Source of the DNA: Isochrysis galbana | Lineage: Eukaryota > Haptophyta > Isochrysidales > Isochrysidaceae | Direction: 5' to 3' | Assembly (NCBI GenBank): GCA_018136815.1 | Contig: CM030931.1 | Location: forward strand, 6,716,399-6,780,398 | DNA length: 64,000 nt | Shown: positions 52,218 through 62,784 of the stretch, in pieces | How positions within the stretch are numbered: position 1 is the stretch's first letter | How the letters are laid out: every line of letters begins with the position of its first letter | The notes under the pieces: model-generated | What the model saw: the letters and a program-made list of their open reading frames with translations, nothing else | Databases searched by the model: none | What the model was told of the DNA's origin: nothing | Made by a program: the position numbers and the translations under genes

Positions 52218-53739
52218 ATGGTCGAAGTAAAGAAGGAAGAGGAGAGGGCAGGGATGGCCGACGCGGACGTGAGAGAAGAGCCGCAGCGCTTCTCTCGCCT
52301 CGACGATGGAAGTGCGGCAGCGGAGGCAGAGCTCGCTGTAGAGGCGCAGGCGAACGAGGTGCGACGGCTCAAGCAGACGGGCTTGAATAATAGGCACCCG
52401 GCTGTCGTGGCAGCAGTCGCCGAGCTCAAGCGGCTCAGGGCCCTTGTGCGGCCGGAGGCGGCCCTTGCGAGAGAGGGATCCGCGCGAGAGCTCTGCGTAC
52501 AAAATAGCTCTATTGCCGACGAGCCGGATGCTGACCTCGCCGACTTCCTGCTCGTCCGCAAGAATCGCGATGCGTGCATACATTGGCTGCTCACGTTCGC
52601 TCAGCGCATTGAGAGGACATGGTGCGCTTGCCAACCCTGTTACATGTTTTCAAGCGGCTGACCATCCCATCACCTCGGTCGACACCATGCTGTCCTTGCT
52701 TTTCTCATTCATAATGCCGTCAATTTGCGTCGATTCCGCAGGAACGACGGTATTGATGCTCGTTTGGCATCTCTTCGCACTCTGCGCCAATGCCTAGAGT
52801 CTCTAGCTGACCATCCGCACACCGATTGCCGTGAGCTCGCAGCCTTGGCACCACGAATGCTCCACACTCTAGACTTCTCGGAGCGCCACTTCTTGAATCT
52901 CATGCTGCCAATTGAACGAAGATATTCACGTGGGGTCAGGGATGAAGATTTGTTGATCACATTTCCAGTAACTACAGACGATGCTTTCCCCTGTAGTGCC
53001 AATACAGACGCCTCACTGAGGGACGCTGCATATGCAAATGGGCCCTCCATAGGCGCAGCCGCGAGCGGTGGATGCGTGCATACAGCCCTGCCTCTGATAA
53101 TTGTTTGCGACCACCTGCGGTCCGCCTTCAATGTTGGATCTATTTTTCGGACTTCAGAGTGCATGGGAGTGAGCGAAATTTTGCTCTGTGGCTATACAGC
53201 AACACCTGAGGACGCGCAGGTGGTCCGCACCTCGATGGGAACCCACGCCATCGTTCCATGGACCTGGAAAAGGTAGGCGGCGAAACGATGGCCCTGGAAT
53301 AGGGTTGATGGTTGGGCGCATGCGAAAATGCGCAAACTTGAGCGATGTTATTTCTCCTGTCCTCCGCCTTTGCCTGTGCCTTACTCGTCTTGCTCACCAA
53401 TGACATGGCCAAGACTCCAAGCCCTCTTGATATGCCCCGCTGTACCACAGGCGCACGGAGGAAGCAATAGAGGGTCTGCACAGCAGAGGAATCCCGGTCA
53501 TAGCGCTCGAGACTGTAAGCAGCGCTCCTTTCGCCCACGGCTTTTCCTTTCCGAAACCACCCATTGGTTGTGCCCTCCTATTGGGCAATGAGAGATATGG
53601 CGTGGCTCCCGAGCTTTTAGCACTGTGCGATGGCGTGGTGCGGCTGCCATGCCGAGGTGTCAAGAACTCTCTTAATGTTGCGGTGGCCCTTGGGATGTGC
53701 GCTCACGAAGTCTCAAGACAATGGAATTTGAATTTCTAA
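52218..53739 (+). CDS. SpoU/TrmH-family RNA 2'-O-ribose methyltransferase
   Basis: Knotted (SPOUT) methyltransferase that uses S-adenosylmethionine to methylate ribose in tRNA or rRNA. Exons are 52218-52621, 52742-53272 and 53451-53739, introns GTGCGC..CAG and GTAGGC..CAG, about 407 residues. The N-terminus has an Arg/Leu helical hairpin like a WHEP domain (NEVRRLKQTGLNNRHPAVV), unusual for this family. SpoU motif 1 is RSAFNVGSIFRTSECMGV, motif 2 is LLLGNERYGVAPELL, motif 3 is VRLPCRGVKNSLNVAVAL, the last having Cys-Arg where many members have Met-x-Gly. Both splice joins keep phase and motif order. An alternative start is the Met at 52254. Target RNA cannot be told from sequence. Confidence 0.85.
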
Positions 53740-54049
53740 ATGAAATCTTGTAGCTACCCACGGCTCATAGGCAAAGTATAGCTTTTGGTTCGTATGTAGT
53801 ATGCTTGCCCCCCTTTCCCTCCCTTGTTAATTGTTCATGCGTATTTGGCGCAACGCCCCCTCCCGTTCGTTTCCTTCCTCCTTTGGCTTTCCCAACCATT
53901 CACCATCCACGAAAGGTCGTTTGCCTTCATTTGTGAGTGCGAGGAGGGCGGCGTCGATGGCCACTTCAGCGGCGACGGGGGTTCGTCTCTCCGAGGGGGG
54001 ACGAGCGTGAGGTGCTGTGTGAGATCCGTCGCGGGTATAAAGCGCGCTG
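53740..54049. other. Intergenic, no gene seen
   Basis: 3' flank of the SpoU gene followed by pyrimidine-rich sequence (53805-53930). Nothing further recognised. Confidence 0.4.
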
Positions 54050-54375
54050 GCGGAGCAATGGCCGACCGACGTGGTGGTGCTCGTGCCCTACGTGGCGATG
54101 CGCGAGGCGGTGCTCGCGCTCGCGCCGTCCGAGGGCGTGCGCGTCTCGACGGTCGACTCCTTCCCAGGCAAGCAAGGAGGCCGACGCGGTGGTGGTGTGC
54201 GCGGTGCGCACCGGCGGAGAGCTCGGCTTCTAGGCCGACGCGCGCCGGCTGACGGTGGCCCTCACCCGCGCCCGCCACGCGCTCCGCGTGCTGGGCGCGT
54301 GGGGCGGGTTTGCGGAGGGCACGCCGCTCGCCGAGCTCGCGGCCGACGGGCGCGCGGGGGGGTCATGCTGTGAGC
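54050..54375 (+). pseudogene. UPF1-like superfamily 1 helicase C-terminal fragment, broken
   Basis: Remnant of the last RecA-like lobe of an UPF1/SMG-type helicase. Recognisable pieces are DVVVLVPYVAMREAVLAL, VRVSTVDSFPGK (motif V region), VVVCAVRTGGELGF and LTVALTRARHALRVLG (motif VI with its arginines). The frame is broken by an apparent 4-base duplication (AAGCAAG, 54169-54176) and by a UAG at 54231-54233. No other helicase exons are nearby. Confidence 0.7.
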
Positions 54376-54590
54376 GGCCTACGCACACCGAGAACCACCG
54401 GTGCCGGTGCGTCGGGTCGGCGCGGTGCAGCGCGAGGGCGTTGAAGTGCACGCGAGCCTCCTCCTTGCCGTCGTGCAAGAGCACGTGCACCGGACCATCG
54501 CGCGCGGAGAGTGCTCGCTCAACCGTTGTCACGTCGACCTCCACCGGCTGGATCAGCTCCTCCGAGTAGGGTCACGCCGCCGAGCGTCGT
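54376..54590. other. Possible short gene fragment, minus strand
   Basis: A minus-strand frame (54544-54378) reads VEVDVTTVERALSARDGPVHVLL, then HFNALALHRADPTHRHRWF, which has normal protein composition but no recognised family. Too short and isolated to call a gene. Confidence 0.25.
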
Positions 54591-54960
54591 CGCGCAGCGT
54601 CCTGAGTACCCCAAGCCCTGAGTCCCCCGATTGATCCTTTCGAGTCTACGAGTTCCTACGAGCCCCTAGCACGCGGCAGCCGTTCGCCGTATCATTTCTC
54701 ACGCCTTCAATCCTCTCCGTTCCGTGTTATGTGCATGTGCCCTTCACCTTCACCCGTCAATTCCAAATGTCCGATCCTTTCTTTCTCCGGTCTCCCGGTG
54801 AGCCCTTCCCGGACTCTCCGGATGAATCGTGCGCCGCGCCAGCCGCCGGTGCGCCTTCGAGAGCCGTTTCCAAAGAGGAAACGAACGCTTCGCTCGGACG
54901 TACATCAGCCACAGACGGACGACATGGAGCACACAATATAACAATACAGGAGGCCCAACC
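54591..54960 (+). mobile_element. Possible 5' fragment of a second Gypsy-type element
   Basis: GAGTCCCC / GAGTCTACGAG / CGAGTTCC words before an ATG, then a Ser/Pro-rich start with an AAPAAGAPSRAVSKEE stretch, resemble the leader and first Gag codons at 21980-22350 without being the same sequence. Truncated after about 60 codons. Confidence 0.35.
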
Positions 54961-55099
54961 CTTCAACCTTCAACTCCAAGACGAGGACGGTGGGAGGGGT
55001 TGGCGCGTGCTATGGGCGGTGGGGCGGGTGGATGGGGTTAAAGAGTTCCACCCGTTTTTTTTGGTAAGCGATAATCAATGTAGACATCGGATATAGTAG

Positions 55100-55345
55100 T
55101 ACTACTAGCTGCTAGATATAATAATGTATGTAGGGCAACCACACACTGTGCACTGCGATGATCCGGCCACGGAAGCTACCACCTTAAGCACCATTTGTAA
55201 ACAGTACTCCGCACGTATTGCGATGAAGATGGTTGGTGTTGTGTTGTATGTGTGAGGATTCGCACTCGCCTACGCATGCTTTCGGAATACACATAGTGAG
55301 GGTTCGATCTCGCCTATACATTCTTTCGGAATACATGTAATTAAA
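55100..55345 (+). repeat. 43-base tandem repeat, two units
   Basis: Units of CTTTCGGAATACA(C/T)(A/G)TAGTGAGGGTTCG(C/A)ACTCGCCTA(C/T)(G/A)CAT at 55252-55293 and 55293-55340; a third copy sits at 56089-56140 at the end of a family B repeat. Confidence 0.75.
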
Positions 55346-55394
55346 CCTTTTAATAGTCTCACCGCACACGCGGCCGTGGACCCTCTACGTTCTA

Positions 55395-55615
55395 CTCACG
55401 TAGGAAAAGTTTCTACACCCCCACTCCCCCGGCCCTTCTCCCCCCGCCATAAGGCGACTCCCCCCGTGCACTACTAGGGGGATCGGGGTGAAGGGCTCAG
55501 ATATGGTCCGGTGGCCCGCGCCTTCCCCCGGTGATCATTCCCCCCCTTCCTCCTGTGTCTCCGAGTGGGCGGCGGTCTCAGCCCCGACTTATCCTGTAAA
55601 CAGGTGCGGGACTTA
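55395..55615 (+). repeat. Dispersed repeat family C, copy 2
   Basis: Starts CTACACCCCCACTCCCCCGGCCCTTCTCCCCCCGCCAT, contains CTCAGATATGGTCCGGTGGCCC and ends CCTGTAAACAGGTGCGGGACTT. The 5' half is shared with 62785-62880, the 3' half with 18370-18515. Confidence 0.75.
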
Positions 55616-55739
55616 CCTATTTTTCGGTGAGCGGAGCTCTCGCTCCGCCCACCCCCTTCTCCGCGCTCTCTCTCCCCTCTCCTGCGACACTCGCGATGGC
55701 GCGCCTGCGGCAGGCCTGCAGCTGCCCCTGGCGACCCCT

Positions 55740-56090
55740 GGAGGCTCCTGGATGCCAGCTCTGGGGGCAGAGGAGGCTGGTGCTGGGCCCTGGTCTCCCC
55801 TACCTCTCCCTCGCTGGCGCTCCTAAGCCTCTGGGGCCCCCAATTTGCACCTGTCTGCCTGTCGACCAGGGGGGGAGGGGGGTTGGAGCGATGGGCTGGT
55901 CACGAGGGGCCAGGATGGGCGAATGGGGCGAGCCTGTGGGGACGGGAGTGGGTCAGTAGGGCAGTGGCCTCCTGGCAAGCCATCAGGCGTACCAGGAGGA
56001 TGGGTGGTTCCTCCCACATGGCAGGGGAGGAGTGGAGAGAGGGGGGGGCTCGTGCCCCCCCATGGGTCAACCAAGTATAAACTTAGTTGC
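55740..56090 (+). repeat. Dispersed repeat family B, longest copy
   Basis: Runs from GAGGCTGGTGCTGGGCCCTGG through CACCTGTCTGCCTGTCGACCAGGG and CTCCTGGCAAGCCATCAGGC to GGTCAACCAAGTATAAACTTAGTTG. Shorter copies are at 18120-18370, 32490-32610 and 39100-39305. Confidence 0.7.
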
Positions 56091-56144
56091 TTTCGGAATA
56101 CATGTAGTGAGGGTTCGCACTCGCCTATGCATTCTTTCGAAGGC

Positions 56145-56618
56145 ATAAATTCCTTATCCTTACACGGTATAAAGATCTCCAGCATCAGCTGTACCCCTGT
56201 ACAAAACCACAAAACAACACACGGACTGGACGCAGCTACGGCTTGAGCACTATGTTTCTTAGCAGTAGTAATAGGCAATGTTGCTTGAGCTTCACTGTAG
56301 AGTGCGTTGGGCCCTCAGCACGTAGTCCGTGGTTGTGTGCGGTCTACGCGGCAATTACGCCTCTCTGAGTGTGCGCATCCCTGAACACGCATGCTTGGCA
56401 CCTTCCAAGATGAGAGCTGTACTTTGCACTTCAGTTTGGGTCATTTGGCGAAGATGCTAGTCGGAGCTTTCTCGTCCATATGATGTGCTCGAGGCTGGAC
56501 ACATCGATGCATGTGAATTGAGTGATTCGCCTATTTCCATGATGGCCGAGAGAGACCCCATTGCCTTGTCTCGACTTCGTGATACACGATGCTCCCATAA
56601 TTTTAAGGGCCACGCACT
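56145..56618. other. 3' flank of the homeobox gene, no gene seen
   Basis: Ordinary mixed-composition sequence; nothing recognised. Confidence 0.4.
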
Positions 56619-58352
56619 TTAAGTGCCCAGTGGGTTATATTCCCTGTTCTGAGATTCAGGCCTAAGGCGAATCTCAGGGATGAGATCGGCGACAAGGTCG
56701 GCAGCAAGTTCCGACACTAGGTCGGAAGCCAGATCAGAGCTCAGGTCGTTTGCCAATTGGGGCGAGAGCGGCAATCTCCCACGGGCGACTGCGAGTGCGA
56801 GATCCCGATAACCGCCCATTTCGTGTGTGAGCCTATCGAAGGCCGTCAGCATGACTTCACCGCCATTACCATCTCTGGTGCACGGAAGTCGCATTGGTAG
56901 AACACAATCGTTGGATTCGATTGAACCCGCATTTGTCGGCGGCTCAATCGGCTCGCATTGCTGCGATCTTGGTCCCCTATCTGCACTGTCGTTCATCCTA
57001 GAGGGATGCTGAAGAACCTCTTGCGCAGGTTGCGGTCTGCTTTGTATTACATCAAACAAGTGATGGATTCTGTGGGGAAAGTTCTGAAGAGTCTCATAAC
57101 TCGTGGGCTGCTCCAATCCCGGCCTAGCTGCTGACGAGGAAGCTCCGAGTGCTCGCAGAAATGGTTCTGCGAGTAAATCTACCGGCATTGCGGCAGCAGA
57201 GTGGGCAGGTAGAGCTGACGCGACACGATACCTTTCCTTTTCCATTGAGGATGTAGGAATAGCAAGTAGTCCGGACGGCGTGTCCTCCCTCATACATGGA
57301 GGATGGCCACCCGCGATTGGCAGGCTCCCACAGCTTGACCTGACGCTCGGGGATGAACACGAACAGGCTGGTGCTCTCTCTGCTATTAGAATGGTAGGTA
57401 TGCCTCCGATGGCATGTGTGATCGGAATGCCCAGTACAGTAATCAACGGCTTCCGTGGACTCGTTTGGGGCACGCGCGCTGGAAATTGATGCCCACACTG
57501 CATCGAAGGAGGAGTGGTCTGGTTGGGAGCTGTCGATGTTTCGTAGGGAACGCTCTTGCCTTCACGGCGATTGTGTTCAGGATGTAGAAAACTTGATGCA
57601 GGGCTGTGAGGCTGCTTCATGGCTTTGTGAGGTGAGGCCGTGAGCAACGATGTTGATGGGTTGTTGAGCATTGTTGGGCCACAAGCATTCAAGGAGGAGC
57701 GCATTCCTGAAGGTGGAGTAGTACAGTTATGTTGCGAGCCTCCAAGTAGGCGTCCAAACGATGCAGCCTTGGCAAGCACTGACAACGACTCAGATGTCTT
57801 GCTGCGCATTGGTGTCCGTTCTCTGGATACTGTAGGTGACAGGACAATCTCGCTCTGTCTGCCGGTGCAAGTGTTTGCTTGGGAGGAGACAGGTTGGAAC
57901 CCCAGTTCCGGCTCCCGACGATGTTCTTCCTGATTCAGCAGCGCACTGACTTCCCCGCGTGACGTCGAGAAGAGCATATCTGCAGGCAGGGCATCTGTGC
58001 TAGTCTTTTCACGTGGCGTGACAGCTTTATATTGAGGAATGGTGGCGGCAGCGATAGCCGTTGCTATTTCAGCTTGTGAGGAGAGTGGCACAGACGAGCA
58101 AATCGTCGTCGACGAGGTTGGACTACACGGGGCATTTGCATTTGCCTTCCGATGCCGTTGCCGGCGATTCTGGAACCAGATTGCCACCTGCCTCTGGCTT
58201 ACGTGCATGAGGCCTGCAAGTCGACGGTGGACGCCGTGCGATGGGAAGTGATCAAGGTTGAAGACTGCCTCAAGAAGCGCGAGCTCAGTGGGCCTGACGC
58301 TCCAGCGAGGAGGGCTCGGGACGGATGAGGTCGCAGCCGTGGCTCTGGGCAT
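56619..58352 (-). CDS. Homeodomain transcription factor
   Basis: Sequence-specific DNA-binding protein in the nucleus, 577 residues in one exon. The homeodomain sits near the N-terminus (about residues 17-73): RPTELALLEAVFNLDHFPS for helix 1, HRRLAGLMHVSQRQVAIWFQNRRQRHRK for helices 2 and 3, with the invariant Trp-Phe-x-Asn-x-Arg. The rest is Ser/Pro/Thr-rich and likely disordered, with a C-terminal helical repeat SDLASDLVSELAADLVADLI (near residues 540-560) that may be a dimer or activation helix. It is not a three-residue-extension (TALE) type by loop length. The start follows a long CT tract on the coding strand (58360-58650). Confidence 0.85.
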   Translation of the reverse strand: MPRATAATSSVPSPPRWSVRPTELALLEAVFNLDHFPSHGVHRRLAGLMHVSQRQVAIWFQNRRQRHRKANANAPCSPTSSTTICSSVPLSSQAEIATAIAAATIPQYKAVTPREKTSTDALPADMLFSTSRGEVSALLNQEEHRREPELGFQPVSSQANTCTGRQSEIVLSPTVSRERTPMRSKTSESLSVLAKAASFGRLLGGSQHNCTTPPSGMRSSLNACGPTMLNNPSTSLLTASPHKAMKQPHSPASSFLHPEHNRREGKSVPYETSTAPNQTTPPSMQCGHQFPARVPQTSPRKPLITVLGIPITHAIGGIPTILIAERAPACSCSSPSVRSSCGSLPIAGGHPPCMREDTPSGLLAIPTSSMEKERYRVASALPAHSAAAMPVDLLAEPFLRALGASSSAARPGLEQPTSYETLQNFPHRIHHLFDVIQSRPQPAQEVLQHPSRMNDSADRGPRSQQCEPIEPPTNAGSIESNDCVLPMRLPCTRDGNGGEVMLTAFDRLTHEMGGYRDLALAVARGRLPLSPQLANDLSSDLASDLVSELAADLVADLIPEIRLRPESQNREYNPLGT

Positions 58353-58359
58353 CCCACTG

Positions 58360-58680
58360 CCCAGCTCAGATGGGACGCGGAGGTGACGGGAGGAAGAGAG
58401 AAAGAGCGGGTGAGGAGGGGGGACGGGCTACGGGACGGGACGGGAGAGCGAGAGGGACGGGACGGGGGGGGGGGGGGGGGGGCAGCTGGCAAAAAAGCCT
58501 CCCCCCCCCGGTCCCGTGGAGATGGAGAGAGAGAGAGAGAAGAGTGAGGGAGAGAGAGAGAGAGAGGGAGAGGGAGAGAGAGAGAGAGAGAGGGAGAGGG
58601 AGAGAGAGAGAGAGAGAGGGAGAGGGAGAGAAGAGGAAGAGGAAGACACGGGAGAAGAAAGAGAGTATCTCTTCCTCTTG
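58360..58680. repeat. GA/CT microsatellite leader
   Basis: G run at 58464-58482 and (GA)n at 58515-58640, CT-rich on the coding strand of the homeobox gene. Confidence 0.8.
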
Positions 58681-59289
58681 AAGTTAAGGCGGAAGGACGG
58701 AAAGGAAGGATCGGAAGGGGATAGAGTCTACATAGGAAGGAACGAGACTACCTAGGGTAGGAGTTTCGGATGGGAACTCTCGATCCCTTCACCATCATCT
58801 TCTTCGGTGGGATCAGGATGTTGATGGACTTCTTCTTGTGATCATTCCGACTCTTCTCCGAGCTGAGATCCCCTTCCTTCCGCCGTGGTCGTGATCTGGG
58901 CGCGTCGCCGCTGGTCCCGCATCAAAAGGTGGACGTAGTTCTAATCGTTCAGTACTTCAGTGGTGCTGCATCGATCGATCGAACCATGCATGCCACGTTA
59001 AGGTGGGGGTGGCGCCGAAGGGGGGGAGCGAGGCGGGCGACGGGAAGTGCGCTTCCGACTGGTTCATTGGGCCTGTGAGCGCCCTCGCGAGTCCCCCGGG
59101 CGCGGATATGCGCTGAACGGCGAAAATGAGCTGTAGGGGATGCATGCCCTGTGCCTCACACGCGCACAGTCGACGACCGCGCCACCGCGCGATGCGGGTG
59201 TGTGGTTGCTTTGGCGCATTCCTGCTGGGCCTCGTGGAGGAATGGGAAAGGTTTGGGGGCGAATAGGGTCGGGCGCAAGGGGAATGGGC
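58681..59289. other. Intergenic, left flank of gap
   Basis: No recognisable coding. If the receptor gene at 59390-61986 continues past the gap, its remaining exons should be here or inside the gap, but I see no TIR-like or other domain in this stretch. Confidence 0.35.
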
Positions 59290-59389
59290 NNNNNNNNNNN
59301 NNNNNNNNNNNNNNNNNNNNNNNNNNNNNNNNNNNNNNNNNNNNNNNNNNNNNNNNNNNNNNNNNNNNNNNNNNNNNNNNNNNNNNNNN
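59290..59389. other. Assembly gap (100 N)
   Basis: Exactly 100 N; it interrupts the TIR-like domain of the receptor gene. Confidence 1.
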
Positions 59390-61986
59390 CGCCGCTTGAT
59401 GACGCCACATTGGTCTTGGCCGGAGAACCAGCAGTGCGATAGAAAGAGGTGAAAGCGCTTTCCCCTTGGGAGGAGCGGTCGAGGCACAGAGCCATCCTCG
59501 ACCAGGCGCAGCGGCTCCCGCAGCTGCATCCATTGTCGGAAGCTCGAGTAGTACACGAACACGAGAACCGCCACAATGATCAGCAAGATGAACAGCGCCG
59601 TGCCCGAAACCGAGAAGATGAGGGCATAGCGCGGGCCCTCAAGTACGCAAACATCTGGGGCGCAAAGCAAGCACGCGCTGCCAAACGCAATCTCGTACGC
59701 AGACGACGGGCATTCGCTCGAGGCAGGCGACGGGTGCACGAAGGCCTTGACCGCGCGAGAAGTTGGGAAGATGGTCAGTGGTAGGCCGCCAGCGGTTCCA
59801 TTCGATGGCGCCGTAACCTGGAATTATGAGAGGGGGTTGGCACATAGCCAGGTGGCGGCTCTCATAACAGTGGCGCTCGCGAGCATCCTGTGGGCGAACA
59901 GGCGGCCGGCCGGAGTAGGCCGCCTCGGCCAAGCATGTGGGGAAGCTGTGCTAGGCACCTGCATCGTTGATGGTTCACGCCCGTTGTTCTGTCCGAAGGC
60001 ATCGAACGACATTGGGCCGTAGAAGGTATTCCCAACCTTGGTGCCTGAAGCTAGAAAGTAGCGGAGGAGCTCGTAGTTGAGCTCGTCACCCAGCGGGCGA
60101 GAGTTCTCCGTAAGGGGGCGGAAGCGAAAGACCTGCGGTAGACGCGCCGCCGGCTGAGAACGAGAGTGCTAATGAGGGCCGTGGCAGAGGAAGCGGCCAG
60201 GAAGCGGCCAATGGGCCCGTGCGATGCTCCCCAACGCCACGAAGCACGATTCGCACTCGGCGGCTTCCCTCACCTGCTGGAATGCTTGCGCAAGCAGCGA
60301 CGGAATGACGGCGGCATCGGGGAAGTCAACGAACGACTCCGAGGCCGTCGCCATCAACCCGGACTCATACCGTAGCCACCGGTAAGTGCGGCCACCGAGG
60401 AGCGAGTCGGGAAAAGCGTCGAGGGCCTCGGCTATGGGATCGAATTGAGAAGCGCCCACAACATGCGCGCAGGCGGCGCCCTCGCCCACACAATCGCCGG
60501 ACCACGATGCACCCTGTGAGGCGCGTGGTGTGCGCAAGCCGCACTAGAGCGCCGGAAGAGGGGCATTCGGACCAGCCACCCAAACTGCAGAGAGCACGCG
60601 GATGCCGGCGCGGCGGCGCGGTGAACAAGGGCCAAGGGTGCTCACCTGGAACCAAATAGCCTTGAAAGCGTGCGTCTCGGAGTGTTGACTGGTTGCTGTG
60701 CCTGGACGACGTGCGGAGAGGCGTGCATTAGCTGCTATCCACTCGGGCTGTCGCATGATGGCGACGAGCAAGTCTGGCTTGGCGGCGATGGCTGCGTCGA
60801 GGGACTCATTCAAAACTCTTGGGTCGAAGGCGGTCCCGTCTGCCCGTGTCAGCACACGGTGCTGCACAGAATATCTCCTCGCCCGAGCAGCCGCCACGGT
60901 GGACCTGCCGAGGTCGGTGAAGAAGTAGTTACCGTAGTCCTCGTAGATGACAAACGCGCTACGTACGCCCGCCAGCCACCATTGGAGCAGTGCAGGTTCC
61001 GAGTAATTGTCTGAGTTGAGATGTACGGAGAAGAAGTATGGCTGGTTGAGGCCGAACATTGTGCGCACTCGGCGGGGACCCCTTCCAGTAATGAAAATGC
61101 GGCCCGTCTCGTTGGCGACAAGGCCCTGCGAGCGAGGGAATGGGTAGGTGAGTGAGCTCCGGCACGTGCAAGGCAGGCCCGTGAAACCGGCTGCTGCGAT
61201 GGCTGTGCACGCGCTGGCCATACGGGGTGCAACGCTCGGGGCAAGCCACACCTGGAGCGCAATCTCCACGTCGGGGCAGCCCTGTGCCATCCCGACGACC
61301 ACATCGCAGCTGTTCGTGAAGACGTTCCGGGACAGATTGCGGCCGACCGCTTCCCACTGCCCGTAGGGGTAGATCGTGTACCTGTAATCGAAGCGCACAT
61401 ACCGCGGCGAGAGGGGGAACCCCCCTTCGACAGCAAAGCCTCTGCCGTCGTTGAGCGCGTTGATTGCTTCCACCATCGCTTGCACTTGGAGGTGGGTGGC
61501 GGAGTTGCCGCATGGCGTGGACGCGCCGGTAGGCGGGCCGCTGTGCACCTCAACCAGCGAAGCGTCCGTCTGCGAGAAGACGGAGCAAAGCCGGATGCGG
61601 CCGGCGAAAGACTCAAAGTCTCTGGCAAAGTGCTTGCTCGCGGCCTCATCAGCGCCGCACGCCTGGTACGAGTAGTAGAGTCCTGGATTGACGAGCGAGG
61701 GCTCGATTGCACTCCCATTGCATGTGGAGGGCTCAACATAGCACCAGGGGAGCTCGCACCACGTGGGGAACGCGAGTCCATCACACCTGGGCGGCCGGCG
61801 CGAGTCGTGGGGCGCGCAATGACCCATGCCGTAGTCAGCACCGTAATCGTGCACCTCGCCTGCAACCGTCATCTTGCCCGTGTACCCAGGCGGTGCGTGG
61901 GCCAAGCACTGGCACCCGTTGACGGATGGGAGAGCGACGAGCAGGCCAAAAGCGAGGGCGCGAGCGCCCCAGCTCGCGCGAGGCAT
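59390..61986 (-). CDS. Receptor: periplasmic-binding-type ectodomain, one membrane helix, TIR-like domain (3' end in gap)
   Basis: Predicted single-pass surface receptor. Exons on minus are 61986-60646, 60513-60274, 60132-59959 and 59817-59390 (partial); all three introns are phase 0 with GTGAGC, GTGAGG and GTGCCT donors and CAG acceptors, about 727 residues before the gap. The ATG at 61986 begins a signal peptide (LAFGLLVALPSVNG). A Cys-rich segment follows (CAPHD, TWCELPWCYVEP, YYSYQACG), then a two-lobed ligand-binding region to about residue 660, like amino-acid or peptide receptors. A short Cys pair (ACLLCAPDVC) precedes the membrane helix ALFILLIIVAVLVFVYY. The cytoplasmic part has KRFHLFLSHCWFSGQDQCGVIKR (split here only by the gap), the first strand and loop of a TIR-like domain. 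An upstream Met at 62136 would bury the signal peptide. Confidence 0.75.
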
Positions 61987-62199
61987 GACAGCTGCCACTC
62001 GGCGCCGCTGGATCAAGAGCTCTGGTGGCTCTGCAAGAGCTCTGATGGCTCTTCCACCCGGGTCGCGAGGCAGCAGAGCGTGTGGGCTGTGCCTCTTCCC
62101 TTCCCCTCTCCCCGCCCCTTTCACGGGGCAGCGCAACGTCGACTGTCCGCGCCTGACCGGGCCTCAGCTGATTCAGGGGCGTGTCCGCACGGGCCGGAA

Positions 62200-62480
62200 G
62201 GCAGGAGAGGGGAGAGAGAGAGAGAAGGTGGAGAGAGAAGGGAGAGGGGGAGAGAAGCGCCCTCCAAGAGGAGAGAGAAGAAAGAGAGAGCAAGCGCGAG
62301 CAGTGGGAGGACCCATCGCCTGGCTGGTATGCCAGCAAGTAAGGAAGAGAGAGAGAGGGAGGGAGGGAAGAGAGAGGGAGGGAAGAGAGTGAGAAACGAG
62401 GAAAGGGGAGGGAGGGAGAGGAAGCAGGAGAGGAAAGAGGGGCGGGGGGCGGGGAGACGAGAGAGTCTCGAAGAAGAGAG
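62200..62480. repeat. GA/CT microsatellite leader
   Basis: GA-rich on plus, CT-rich on the coding strand of the receptor gene, in the same position as the tracts before the homeobox and COG6 genes. Confidence 0.75.
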
Positions 62481-62784
62481 ATCGTAAGGATCAGCAGAGC
62501 CTTTGGGACAATGACAATGGCTATTTCTGTACTCGTACGTAGAGCAGGGGAGTATTCGCACGCCGTCTCCTACTCCTATTTACTCCTCTATGGCTGGACG
62601 CTCGCTTGCTCCCGCCACTTCCGCTCCGTCCGGGAAGGTGTGAAGAATTGCCCAATTAGTCCACCAGGTGGAACGAGGAGGAAACTATTCGTAGTGCATA
62701 TGGGTATACAACCTTATGATATTCTTACAACACACAACACTCGCGGCGCATAGAACGACTACTTACTACTTACACGCAGCATAC

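Noticed and set aside
61480..62487. Long plus-strand frame opposite the receptor gene (335 codons)
   Set aside because: Antisense to conserved coding exons, low-complexity Glu/Arg tail from the GA tract; an artefact of GC-rich sequence.
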